From: Lentisphaerota bacterium
Lineage (GTDB): Bacteria; Verrucomicrobiota; Lentisphaeria; Victivallales; UBA1829
Direction of reading: 5' to 3'
Length of the DNA stretch: 64,000 bases
NCBI GenBank assembly: GCA_015061915.1
Contig: SUVR01000001.1
Coordinates: 220,991 to 284,990, forward strand
Both the position numbers and the translations under genes were made by a program. The number at the start of each line of letters is the position of its first letter. Position 1 is the first letter of the stretch. Positions 40,023 to 48,317 of this stretch are shown one piece after another. The notes beneath the pieces are model-generated. The model ran no database searches. It was not told the DNA's origin and saw only the letters and a program-made list of their open reading frames with translations.

Positions 40023-42215
40023 ATGAGCATTACGATCAATGCGGCGGGAACCCGCTTCAAACTGGATACCCGACACACTTCCTACGCATTCGGTGTAGGT
40101 CCATCCGGCTATCTGAATCACTATTATTACGGCGCAAAACTTCCCGATGTTCCTGAAACATTTGACGCGCTGGACCGGGATTTTCTCGGACTTTCCTTCT
40201 CCCCGTACCGTCAGTTGAAACACATTGAAGACAGCCGGAACATTGCTTTGCAGGAATGTGCCACCCACGCAGCCGGTGACTACCGGATCAGTTCGGTCAT
40301 CGTTTGCGACAGCCTCGGCTGCAACAGTACAGATCCGCAGTTTGTCTCTGCAAAAGTCTTTCCCGGTCGTCCGGCGATCGAAGGGCTGCCCCATGCACGG
40401 GTCAATGATGATCCGACCGTGGAAACATTGGAAGTGACCCTGCGCGACCCCGCCACCGGCGTGGAATATCTGTTAGATTACACGGTCTTTCCGGAACAGG
40501 ATTGCATTGTCCGGTCCATGCTGATCCGCAATGCCTCTGCGGGCAGGGTGGTCATTGAGCGAGCCATGAGTTTCTGTCTGGACCTGAACAATATGGACTA
40601 TGATCTGGTGCAGGTCCACGGCTCTTACGGCAGAGAACGGTTCGGCTTCTCCCGCACGCCGCTGCACACCGGTTTGCAGACGATCTTCAGCTCCCGGAAC
40701 AGCTCCGGTCACGACCACAATCCCGCGTTCGCTCTCATGGAAAAAGGCGCTACGGAAGATCATGGCGGCGTGTTGGGCGGGATGCTCGTTTACAGTGCCA
40801 ATTTCTCCATTGAGATCGAAGGCGATCCCTTCTTCCGCACCCGGATCGTCGGTGGTATCGGCAACGATTTCTCCTGGACTTTGGAATCGGGTGAAACGTT
40901 CCGCACGCCGGAAGCGATCCTTACATGGTCGTCCGATGGACTCGGCGGTATGAGCCGGAATTTTCATGATATGCTCCGGGATCACCTGATCCGTCCCCGG
41001 TGGGCGCATCAGGAACGCCCCATTCTCGTGAATAACTGGGAAGGCACTTACATGAACTTCAACCGGGAAAAACTGCTGGCAATCGCAGACAGCGCAGCAG
41101 AATGCGGCGTGGAGATGTTCGTGCTGGATGACGGCTGGTTCGGACACCGGGATGATGACCACAGTTCGCTGGGCGATTGGTTCGTTTATGAGAAGAAAGT
41201 CGGCTCCCTCAAAACGCTGGCAGAGGAGATCAACCGGAAGGGGCTGGTCTTCGGACTTTGGTTTGAACCGGAAATGATCTCGGAGGACAGCGAACTTTAC
41301 AAAGCTCATCCGGACTGGGTCTTCACTGCCCCCGGCAGAGAACGGACCTACGGCAGACACCAGCTCGTCCTCAATATGGGCATCCCCGCAGTGGTGGATT
41401 ATCTGTTTGATACCATCTCTGCGGTTCTGCGTTCGGCTCCCATTGCATATATGAAGTGGGACTTCAACCGTCAGCCGGCAGAGATCAGCAATCCGCTGCT
41501 GCCGCCGGAGCGTCAGAAAGAGGCAGCCCACCGGTTTATGCTGGGAACGTACGAACTGCACCGCAGACTGCTGGAGGAATTCCCGGATCTGCTCATCGAA
41601 GGCTGCAGCGGTGGCGGCGGACGATTCGATGCCGGGATCCTTTTCTATACACCCCAGATCTGGACCAGCGACAACACCGATGCCATCGACCGTCTTTTCA
41701 TCCAGTCCTGCACTTCTCTGTTTTATCCCTGTTCCGCCCAGGGCGCACACGTTTCTGTCTGCCCCAACCACGGAACGGCACGGACAACGCCGCTGGAGAC
41801 ACGGGGGCTGGTCGCTCTCGCCGGAACATTCGGCTATGAACTGGATATGACGAAAATGACAGCGGAGGAAAAGGAGACTGTCCGGCAGCAATGCGCCATG
41901 TATCATCAGTATCACCACCTGGTGCTGAATGGAGATCAGTACCGCCTTGCCGATCCCTGGGACGGCAGATGCTGTCAGTGGGAGTTCGCCGCAAAGGATG
42001 GCTCGGAAGCGATCGTGATCGACGTCCTGTTCCGGCAGATCATTCATCCCGGTACCCGGTTTGTGCGGCTGCGGGGATTGAACCCGGATGCCATGTATCG
42101 GGAAATCGGCACCGGCAGAGTGTTCAGCGGTGCGTTCCTGATGAATGCCGGGATCACACTCAAGCCGGACGGCAGAGATTATATTGCGCAGCTGCTCCAC
42201 TTCAAGGCTGTTTGA
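40023..42215 (+). CDS. Alpha-galactosidase, glycoside hydrolase family 36
   Basis: A 730-residue GH36 enzyme hydrolysing terminal alpha-galactosyl residues of raffinose-type sugars or galactomannans. The N-terminal beta-supersandwich (residues 1-310) precedes the barrel. Key motifs are NNWEGTYMNF, LDDGWFGHRDDD, GLWFEPEMIS, LVLNMG, MKWDFNRQ (nucleophile Asp) and EGCSGGGGRFDAG followed by QIWTSDNTDAIDR (acid/base Asp). ATG 40023 follows AGGAGATTTTCT; an upstream frame from 39987 only overlaps uvrC. No signal peptide, so it is cytoplasmic. It lies 13 nt after uvrC, an unexpected operon neighbour. Confidence 0.96.
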   Translation: MSITINAAGTRFKLDTRHTSYAFGVGPSGYLNHYYYGAKLPDVPETFDALDRDFLGLSFSPYRQLKHIEDSRNIALQECATHAAGDYRISSVIVCDSLGCNSTDPQFVSAKVFPGRPAIEGLPHARVNDDPTVETLEVTLRDPATGVEYLLDYTVFPEQDCIVRSMLIRNASAGRVVIERAMSFCLDLNNMDYDLVQVHGSYGRERFGFSRTPLHTGLQTIFSSRNSSGHDHNPAFALMEKGATEDHGGVLGGMLVYSANFSIEIEGDPFFRTRIVGGIGNDFSWTLESGETFRTPEAILTWSSDGLGGMSRNFHDMLRDHLIRPRWAHQERPILVNNWEGTYMNFNREKLLAIADSAAECGVEMFVLDDGWFGHRDDDHSSLGDWFVYEKKVGSLKTLAEEINRKGLVFGLWFEPEMISEDSELYKAHPDWVFTAPGRERTYGRHQLVLNMGIPAVVDYLFDTISAVLRSAPIAYMKWDFNRQPAEISNPLLPPERQKEAAHRFMLGTYELHRRLLEEFPDLLIEGCSGGGGRFDAGILFYTPQIWTSDNTDAIDRLFIQSCTSLFYPCSAQGAHVSVCPNHGTARTTPLETRGLVALAGTFGYELDMTKMTAEEKETVRQQCAMYHQYHHLVLNGDQYRLADPWDGRCCQWEFAAKDGSEAIVIDVLFRQIIHPGTRFVRLRGLNPDAMYREIGTGRVFSGAFLMNAGITLKPDGRDYIAQLLHFKAV

Positions 42216-42239
42216 AATGTCGTAAATTTATGCTATATT
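42212..42239 (+). promoter_or_regulatory. Promoter for the coiled-coil membrane protein gene
   Basis: TTGAAA (42212-42217), 16-nt spacer, TATATT (42234-42239) preceded by TGC. The -35 overlaps the GH36 stop codon, and the -10 runs into the palindrome at 42238-42260. Confidence 0.7.
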
Positions 42240-42260
42240 AAGATGAACGGTTCATCTTAA
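42238..42260. promoter_or_regulatory. Palindromic operator over the transcription start
   Basis: Perfect 11-bp arms (TTAAGATGAAC and GTTCATCTTAA) around a single central base. It begins in the last bases of the -10 and covers the expected +1. A bound dimeric repressor would block initiation. The regulator is not identifiable in the window. Confidence 0.7.
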
Positions 42261-42273
42261 CAGGGAGATAAAT

Positions 42274-43467
42274 ATGGCAAAAACATCACCGCGTTTGAAT
42301 TTCTTTGATCTCTGGCAGGATTTGCGTGACATCCGCCGCAATATTCTGCTCGAAGAACAACTCAAGTCGTCGCTGGAGCAGGAAGAGCTCGCAAAACAGG
42401 AACAGCAGGCAAACGAGGCTTTCCGTGCGCAGCAGATTACGTTGGAACAGCAACGGATTTCCTACGAAAAACAACGCTTGGAGCTGCTGGCGAAGGAACA
42501 ACAGCAGCAGGACCTTTCCCGCGATTATTGCAATCGGATCTACGATGCCGGAATGAAACTGAAATATTACTCCGGAGCAAAAACTCCGGTAGAACAGTTT
42601 TTACTTCTGCAGGAAGTGGAGGATCTTCTGGGGTCGATTGACCGTAACGGTGTGCTGGATTTGAATTACCGGGACCGTATGGTGGCGACCGAAGAGGAAC
42701 TTTGGGCGAAGGAAGAAGAATTTGCACAGAAAAATGAAGCGCTGATGCCCAGTTTTCAGCAGTACGAACGGCTGCAGCTGGAAACTGCAAGACTGAAGAA
42801 GATAGACCGCATCCGGAATTTTGAGCAGGTTCGCAAAATGAAACAGATTTGCGCCGACGCTGCCGAAGTCCGCAGCGCATTGGAGGGAATCTATATCGAT
42901 ACATCCTGGGCAGAGTGCAGAATACAATGTTTTTACCAATGGACCGGAAAGTTTCTGGCGTTCAGGAAATCTCTGATCGCCTGTAAAGTCCCTGCCCATA
43001 TGTTTACGCCGCTTTCCGATTATATCATGAACAGCTTTTCCCTTGAAAAAAGTGTGCTGGAAGATGCGGAAATACAAACGGTGAAAGTGCCGAAACTCCG
43101 GAAAGAGGATTGGAACGATATCTATGATGTATATCACAAACGGCTGATCTATTATGTGCGGGAGCAGTTGTTGGATCAGAAAGATGCCCAGCGTATGGTC
43201 AATTTCCTTGCGAAGAAGTCCGGGAAACGCCCGGTATCCATCCGGATGATACTGGAAAAGGAAAATCCTGAAATCAGTGTTGAATCAGTGGAAAAAGAGA
43301 ATAGAATTTACCTGTTTTTCGGCTGTCTGGGGTGTATCGTTATCGCCGTGGTGATCGGCTGGGTGATCTGGTTCTGCATTATGCACTTTACTGCTTTTAT
43401 AAACATAATCGTTCTGCTCTTCCTCCTTTTTTTGGGCGTATGTTTCTGGAAAGCATTTTTCCGATAA
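42274..43467 (+). CDS. Hypothetical coiled-coil protein with C-terminal membrane anchor
   Basis: A 397-residue protein of unknown function. Residues about 18-80 are Gln/Glu-rich and predicted coiled coil (EEQLKSSLEQEELAKQEQQA). A second helical region lies near 120-200. The C-terminus has two adjacent hydrophobic segments (FFGCLGCIVIAVVIGWVIWF and INIIVLLFLLFLGVCFW), placing the bulk in the cytoplasm on a tail-anchored hairpin. No enzymatic motif is seen. It has a dedicated promoter with an unusual palindromic operator, suggesting specific repression. RBS is AGGGAGATAAAT. It shares a hairpin terminator with the convergent HAD gene. Confidence 0.7.
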   Translation: MAKTSPRLNFFDLWQDLRDIRRNILLEEQLKSSLEQEELAKQEQQANEAFRAQQITLEQQRISYEKQRLELLAKEQQQQDLSRDYCNRIYDAGMKLKYYSGAKTPVEQFLLLQEVEDLLGSIDRNGVLDLNYRDRMVATEEELWAKEEEFAQKNEALMPSFQQYERLQLETARLKKIDRIRNFEQVRKMKQICADAAEVRSALEGIYIDTSWAECRIQCFYQWTGKFLAFRKSLIACKVPAHMFTPLSDYIMNSFSLEKSVLEDAEIQTVKVPKLRKEDWNDIYDVYHKRLIYYVREQLLDQKDAQRMVNFLAKKSGKRPVSIRMILEKENPEISVESVEKENRIYLFFGCLGCIVIAVVIGWVIWFCIMHFTAFINIIVLLFLLFLGVCFWKAFFR

Positions 43468-43469
43468 AA

Positions 43470-43510
43470 AAAAGGGATCGCAACCACCGTTACAGCGATG
43501 CGATCCCTTC
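43470..43510. terminator. Terminator between the coiled-coil gene and HAD hydrolase gene
   Basis: AAGGGATCGCA (43472-43482) pairs with TGCGATCCCTT (43499-43509). Read on the minus strand it is followed by a T-run, so it terminates the ligase/HAD transcript. On plus it is a hairpin without a U-tract. Confidence 0.75.
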
Positions 43511-43542
43511 AGCAGTCAGACGGGATTTTTCCGGGTCTGTTT

Positions 43543-44382
43543 TTATGCCAGACGCGAGAATACAAGTTTCGGTTTCTTTTCCCCTTCAGCGGCTTCTGCC
43601 ATTTCGGCAGAGGTCAGACCGGTGAGGACAAGAGCGGAGGTCAAGCCGTTCCGGTTTGCACCAAGAATGTCGCTGGTGAGCAGGTCCCCCACGCCCACGA
43701 TCTCATCGGGTCTTGTGCCTTCCGGCATCCCCAGATGCTTCAGAGCAAAATCATAGATCGGCTTGTAGGGTTTGCCGAAAAGGACCGGTTCTTTTTCGAT
43801 CCCCCGTTCCCGCAGCAGGATCCGCACCAGCTGGATCTGACCGTTGGGACAGACGGAGAAGGTGCCGCCGGGGAGCGGGTTGAGCATATCCGGATTGGAG
43901 ATCAGCATGGGTTTTTCGGGGTAACGGACAAAAAAGTTGATGAACGCAGTCAGAGTTACACGCCAGTCGAAGAGCCCGCCGGTATGCAGCACGCCGTCGC
44001 ACTCCATGATCTTTGCCGGATCTTCTTCAAAGCGGACCACGCCCGGAATGTCCTCCATCCGTCCCTGCTTGAAAAACACCAGTTCCTTGCCGGTGGTGTT
44101 CATCTGCCGGAGATAACCGGGCACGGCATCGCCGCAGGAGACCACTTCATTTTCATACGCTTCGATCTCCATGCCGCTCAAGCGGGTGGCGATCTGTTCG
44201 TGGGTGTTGGAGGAGTTGTTGGTCAGAAAACGGAACGGTACGCCATCCTTGCGGAACTGCTGAATGATCTCGGCAGCGCCGGGGATCGGGGTGTTGCCCA
44301 GAAGCAGGGTACCGTCAATATCGAAAAACCAGCCTTTGTACCGGGTCGGATTTTCCTTGTAACATTCGAGAAGAGTCTGCAT
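43543..44382 (-). CDS. HAD-IIA family phosphatase (NagD/PGP-like)
   Basis: A 279-residue haloacid dehalogenase-type phosphatase. Motif I FFDIDGTLLLGN, motif II FLTNNSSNT, motif III FGKPYKPIYDFAL and motif IV GVGDLLTSDILGANRNG are all visible, and the C2-type cap lies between motifs II and III. Such enzymes dephosphorylate nucleotides, 2-phosphoglycolate or p-nitrophenyl phosphate analogues. Its ATG overlaps the stop of the upstream acyl-CoA ligase (TAATG), so the two are translationally coupled, though no biochemical link is evident. Confidence 0.9.
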   Translation of the reverse strand: MQTLLECYKENPTRYKGWFFDIDGTLLLGNTPIPGAAEIIQQFRKDGVPFRFLTNNSSNTHEQIATRLSGMEIEAYENEVVSCGDAVPGYLRQMNTTGKELVFFKQGRMEDIPGVVRFEEDPAKIMECDGVLHTGGLFDWRVTLTAFINFFVRYPEKPMLISNPDMLNPLPGGTFSVCPNGQIQLVRILLRERGIEKEPVLFGKPYKPIYDFALKHLGMPEGTRPDEIVGVGDLLTSDILGANRNGLTSALVLTGLTSAEMAEAAEGEKKPKLVFSRLA

Positions 44383-46034
44383 TATTCGGCATCCTTGTGA
44401 ATTTCGTTCTGCATGGCGACCAGCCCTTCCGCTCCGTAAGTACGGCGGAGCAGAGGCTTTTCGATCTTGCCCGTGGGGTTCCGCGGAACCGTGGCAAAAA
44501 TGATCTTCCGCGGACGCTGATAACGGGGCAGGGCAAGGCAGAACTCCTGCACTTCCTCTTCCGTCAGGGAGAAGCCTTCCTTGACTTCGATGATCGCCGC
44601 TGCGATTTCGCCCAGACGGGCATCCGGAAGACCGATCACGGCAACGTCCTTGATCGCATTGTGTTTCCGCAGGAAGTCTTCGATCTGGACCGGATACAGG
44701 TTTTCACCACCGGTGATGATCACATCTTTTTTCCGGTCAACGAGATAGATGAAGCCTTCTTCATCCTGTTTCGCCATATCGCCGGTGTAAAGCCAGCCTT
44801 CGGAGTCCAGCACTTCTGCGGTCGCTTTTTCGTCTTTGTAATAACAGCGCATCACGCCATCGCCCCGGACCGCCAGTTCACCCACATCGCCTTGCGCAAC
44901 AGGATTGTGCTTTTCGTCCACGATCTTCGTTTCCCAGCCGTAACCGGCAACACCGATGGCACCGACGTGGTCGATATTTTCCATGCCGAGATGGACCGCA
45001 CCGGGTCCGATGGATTCGCTCAAGCCGTAGTTTGTATCGTAATCGTGATTGGGGAAGACCGCTTTCCAGCGTTTGATCAGGCTGGGCGGGACCGGCTGGG
45101 CGCCAATGTGCATCAGACGCCACTGGGAAAGCTCAAAGTCTTCCAGCTTGATGTCGCCGCGATCAATGGCATCCAGAATATCCTGCGCCCACGGAACCAG
45201 CAGCCAGACAACGGTACAATGTTCCTGCGAGACTGCATTGATGATCCATTCCGGCTTGATCCCTTTCAACAGCACCGCTTTGCCGCCCACCAGAAAACTG
45301 CCGAACCAGTGCATCTTGGCTCCCGTGTGGTACAACGGCGGAATACAGAGGAACGTATCTTCCCGCGTCTGCTTGTGGTGATTCTGTTCCACTGCGCAGG
45401 AGTGAACAAGGCTCCGGTGACGGTGTACGATCGCTTTCGGGAAGCCCGTTGTGCCGGAGGAGAAGTAAATCGCCGCATCATCGTCGTCGGAAAGCGCAAT
45501 GGCGGGAGATTTGCTGGAACAGTAGGAGACCAGACTGGCATAGGGTTCCGCAAAGGACGGGCAGTCTTCTCCCACATACAACAGCGCTTTGACCCGGGGC
45601 AGCCGGTCGCAGATGGATTCCACACGCCCGGTAAATTCCGGACCGAAAATCAGCACTTCCACATCCGCCAGATCCAGACAGTATTTGATCTCTTCCGCCG
45701 TATAACGGAAATTCAGCGGCACTGCCATAGCCCCGCTTTTGAGAATACCGAAGTAGATGGGCAGCCATTCCAGACAGTTCATCAGGAGGATCCCCACTTT
45801 TGTGCCGCGCTTGATGTGGCGGGTCAGGAGAAAGTTCGCCATCCGGTTCGCTTTCCGGTCAAATTCTCCCCAGGTGATCTGAGAGCGGAAGCTGTCCGTG
45901 GAACTGGGTTCGATCAGAGAATATTCACGCCAGGTCGTATGACGTTTTTCCAGTTCCTGCGGGTTGATCTCGATCAGCGCAATGTCCTTGCCGAACTCCT
46001 GCGCGTTCCGTTCCAGAATTTCTGTGATTGGCAT
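44382..46034 (-). CDS. AMP-dependent acyl-CoA ligase (ANL superfamily)
   Basis: A 550-residue ANL adenylating enzyme. Seen are the P-loop-like IYFSSGTTGFPKAIVHRH, the A4/A5 region YDTNYGLSESIG, GWLYTGDMAKQDEEGFIYLVDRKKD (A7/A8) and PRNPTGKIEKPLLR with the catalytic C-terminal Lys (A10). It would activate a fatty or aromatic acid to an acyl-AMP and then acyl-CoA. ATG 46034 is preceded by GAGGTAACGGAT; the longer frame to 46097 runs over the promoter. It is coupled to the HAD phosphatase. Substrate unknown. Confidence 0.9.
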   Translation of the reverse strand: MPITEILERNAQEFGKDIALIEINPQELEKRHTTWREYSLIEPSSTDSFRSQITWGEFDRKANRMANFLLTRHIKRGTKVGILLMNCLEWLPIYFGILKSGAMAVPLNFRYTAEEIKYCLDLADVEVLIFGPEFTGRVESICDRLPRVKALLYVGEDCPSFAEPYASLVSYCSSKSPAIALSDDDDAAIYFSSGTTGFPKAIVHRHRSLVHSCAVEQNHHKQTREDTFLCIPPLYHTGAKMHWFGSFLVGGKAVLLKGIKPEWIINAVSQEHCTVVWLLVPWAQDILDAIDRGDIKLEDFELSQWRLMHIGAQPVPPSLIKRWKAVFPNHDYDTNYGLSESIGPGAVHLGMENIDHVGAIGVAGYGWETKIVDEKHNPVAQGDVGELAVRGDGVMRCYYKDEKATAEVLDSEGWLYTGDMAKQDEEGFIYLVDRKKDVIITGGENLYPVQIEDFLRKHNAIKDVAVIGLPDARLGEIAAAIIEVKEGFSLTEEEVQEFCLALPRYQRPRKIIFATVPRNPTGKIEKPLLRRTYGAEGLVAMQNEIHKDAE

Positions 46035-46088
46035 ATCCGTTACCTCAAAAGTCTTTCTGTACTTTATAATATTTTCAGCAGTCCGTTT

Positions 46089-46116
46089 AATATACAACGG
46101 CAGAACAGGATTTCAA
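46089..46116 (-). promoter_or_regulatory. Promoter for the acyl-CoA ligase/HAD pair
   Basis: Minus strand TTGAAA (46111-46116), 16-nt spacer, TATATT (46089-46094) preceded by TTG, about 50 nt before the ligase ATG. Confidence 0.7.
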
Positions 46117-46147
46117 GTAAAGTGAAGAAAAAATACGATGGTTCTGT

Positions 46148-46269
46148 CGGACGGGGACGCAGCAGTGCCGCCGGAGGCGGCTCGCTCCCGCAGAGCAGGC
46201 GCACTGCCTGCACTGCGGGGGCTGCGCAGCGAAAAAACATTTTCGCTGCGCCTGCTGCGTCCCCGTCCG
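46148..46269. repeat. Multi-arm intergenic inverted-repeat element, copy D (between divergent genes)
   Basis: A perfect 18-bp outer stem pairs 46148-46165 with 46252-46269. The arms are GCCGCC-GGA-GGCGGC, CCCGCAG..CAGGC / GCCTG..CTGCGGG, and GCGCAGCGAAAA-AACA-TTTTCGCTGCGC. It lies between two outward-facing promoters (46089-46116 minus, 46281-46308 plus), so it is upstream of both genes and is not a conventional terminator for either. Confidence 0.78.
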
Positions 46270-46280
46270 CTCTCATCGCC

Positions 46281-46308
46281 TTGTATTTTGCTTTTTGCGT
46301 GATATATT
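46281..46308 (+). promoter_or_regulatory. Promoter for the YgiQ-family gene
   Basis: TTGTAT (46281-46286), 16-nt spacer, TATATT (46303-46308), about 35 nt before the ATG at 46344. Confidence 0.6.
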
Positions 46309-46343
46309 ATTGCCGTAACAATCAACGAGCCGAGGAGACTTTT

Positions 46344-48155
46344 ATGCCCGAACATGATCTGACCGCTTTTATCCCGCTGACCCGGGAAGAGATGAAAGCC
46401 CGCAAATGGGATGCGATCGACATCCTTCTTGTTTCAGGCGATGCCTATGTGGACCATCCTTCTTTCTGTGCAGCACTGATCGGGCGTCTGCTGATGAATG
46501 CGGGATATCGTGTCGGTATGATTGCTCAGCCGGACTGGAAAGATCCCAATTCCCTCAAGACGTTCGGAACGCCCACCATCGGCTGCGCTATCACCAGTGG
46601 AAATATGGATTCCATGATCTGCATCTACACGGCGGGACGCCGTATGCGTCATGAAGATATGTTTTCTCCCGGCGGCAAGACCGGTTTGAAGCCGCCCCAT
46701 GCGTCGGTGGTCTATACCCAGCTCTGCAAGGCGGCGTTTCCCGGAAAACCAACGGTCCTTGGCGGGGTGGAAGCGAGTCTCCGGCGGGTCGCTCACTACG
46801 ATTACTGGCAGGACAAGATGCGCCCATCTTTCCTTGTTGACAGCAAAGCGGATATTCTGATCTACGGCATGGGGGAACGAGCCACGCTGGAGATCTTCAA
46901 GCGTTTGAAGAACGGCGAATCTCTTGCCGGTATCCCCGGAACTGCCCGCTTCCCCGGTGCGAAGGAATCGGCGGAGATCGTGCCGGATGAACATACGGTC
47001 CTGCTGCCGGATTATGAAACATTCTGCAAGGATCCGGACGCCATCATGACCCAGACGATACAAGTGGAACGGGAGATGAACCCGTGGAGCGGAAAGCGTC
47101 TGCTCCAGCAGTACGGCAACCGCTATCTGGTGGTGGAACCGCCCCAGCCCCCGCTGAAGCCGGAAGAATTTGATGCTGTCTGCGAGTTCCCCTATGTGGG
47201 CAGACCCCACTGGATCTACACGGAACGGATCCCTGCCTTTGAGACGATCAAAGATTCCATCCCGGTCGTGCGGGGCTGTCCCGGTGGATGCGCCTTCTGC
47301 GGACTTGTCTCCCACCAGAACCATTTTCTCGTCTCCCGCACGGAAGATTCCATTCTCCGCAGCGTGGAAAAACTGAAAAAGCAGAAGTTCTTCCACGGAA
47401 CGATCAGTGACATCGGCGGCGCTGCCGGAAATATCTACGGACACGGTCCTTTTGATCCGGAAAAATGCAAACGCTGCTGCCGTCCCACCTGCCTGTTCCC
47501 GTCGCCCTGTCCCAACTACCACGCTGATCAGAGCCGTCTGATTTCTCTGCTGCGACGGATCACCTGCACCGAGGGTGTGAAAAATCTTTTCATCAACTCC
47601 GGGATCCGTCTGGATCTGGCGCTGATGCAGCCGGAACTGACCGAACAGATCATCCGCAAACACGTTTCCGGCCATGTGAAAGTCGCGCCGGAACACCTGC
47701 ACCCCAGGGTCCTGCACCTGATGCGGAAAGGAAAAGCAGATGAATTTCCGAAGTTCAAAAAGATCTTTGACCGCGTGAACAAAGAGACCGGCAAGGAACA
47801 GTATCTCATCCCCCTCTTTATCTCCAACTTTCCCGGCTGTACCGAGGCGGAAATGAAGGTGGTCGACGACTTCCTGTCCCAGTATAACTGGAGTCCCCAG
47901 CAGGTGCAGGATTATATCCCGCTCCCCATGACCATGGGCGCCGCCATGTACTGCTCCGGAAAAGCCCCGGACGGTACCCCGATCCAGGTCAATCGCGGTC
48001 TGGCGGAACGCCGCCCGCAGCGCAATATGCTCCGCCGGAAACGGGATGGCGAAGGCGAGACCCTCGCCGAACAGCGCGGCGGCAGAAAAAACAACAATCA
48101 CCGGTTCCGCCCCAGAGGCAAAAGCGACGGCAACCGCAAAAAAGGCAGACGCTGA
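46344..48155 (+). CDS. YgiQ-family radical SAM protein
   Basis: A 603-residue YgiQ-type radical SAM enzyme with an N-terminal domain (residues 1-270) and a radical SAM core. VRGCPGGCAFCGL supplies the CxxxCxxC motif for the SAM-binding 4Fe-4S cluster. Downstream are the family block CKRCCRPTCLFPSPCPNYH (extra Cys cluster) and APEHLHPRVLHLM. The C-terminus is strongly basic and low complexity (RRKRDGEGETLAEQRGG to KGRR). The reaction is unknown for the whole family. GAGGAGACTTTT precedes the ATG at 46344. The open frame extends upstream antisense to the ligase gene, but that part has no start signal. Confidence 0.93.
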   Translation: MPEHDLTAFIPLTREEMKARKWDAIDILLVSGDAYVDHPSFCAALIGRLLMNAGYRVGMIAQPDWKDPNSLKTFGTPTIGCAITSGNMDSMICIYTAGRRMRHEDMFSPGGKTGLKPPHASVVYTQLCKAAFPGKPTVLGGVEASLRRVAHYDYWQDKMRPSFLVDSKADILIYGMGERATLEIFKRLKNGESLAGIPGTARFPGAKESAEIVPDEHTVLLPDYETFCKDPDAIMTQTIQVEREMNPWSGKRLLQQYGNRYLVVEPPQPPLKPEEFDAVCEFPYVGRPHWIYTERIPAFETIKDSIPVVRGCPGGCAFCGLVSHQNHFLVSRTEDSILRSVEKLKKQKFFHGTISDIGGAAGNIYGHGPFDPEKCKRCCRPTCLFPSPCPNYHADQSRLISLLRRITCTEGVKNLFINSGIRLDLALMQPELTEQIIRKHVSGHVKVAPEHLHPRVLHLMRKGKADEFPKFKKIFDRVNKETGKEQYLIPLFISNFPGCTEAEMKVVDDFLSQYNWSPQQVQDYIPLPMTMGAAMYCSGKAPDGTPIQVNRGLAERRPQRNMLRRKRDGEGETLAEQRGGRKNNNHRFRPRGKSDGNRKKGRR

Positions 48156-48167
48156 ACGAACCGCCCG

Positions 48168-48308
48168 GCGCGGGACGCCGCAGACTGCCCGCAGGGCAGG
48201 CAGAAAACAGGACGCAAAAAAGCGGCTGACGGATTTTTCCGTCAGCCGCTTTTCTTTTTTGCGGTCGTTTTCTGCGACCGGATTTCCGGTCCTGCGGCGT
48301 CCGCGCCG
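48168..48308. repeat. Multi-arm intergenic inverted-repeat element, copy E
   Basis: The outer stem pairs 48168-48184 with 48293-48308 with one bulge. The arms are CTGCCC-GCA-GGGCAG, a long GCAAAAAAGCGGCTGACGGA / TCCGTCAGCCGCTTTTCTTTTTTGC hairpin, and GGTCG/CGACC with ACCGG/CCGGT at the 3' side. It lies between convergent genes (YgiQ and the 938-aa secreted protein) and includes a good terminator with U-runs on both strands. Confidence 0.75.
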
Positions 48309-48317
48309 TCTCTGCTG

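Noticed and set aside
44397-46343. 650-codon upstream extension of the YgiQ frame, antisense to the acyl-CoA ligase
   Set aside because: The YgiQ protein has its canonical N-terminus, a GAGGAGA ribosome site and a promoter at 46281-46344. The extension also crosses the multi-arm element D.
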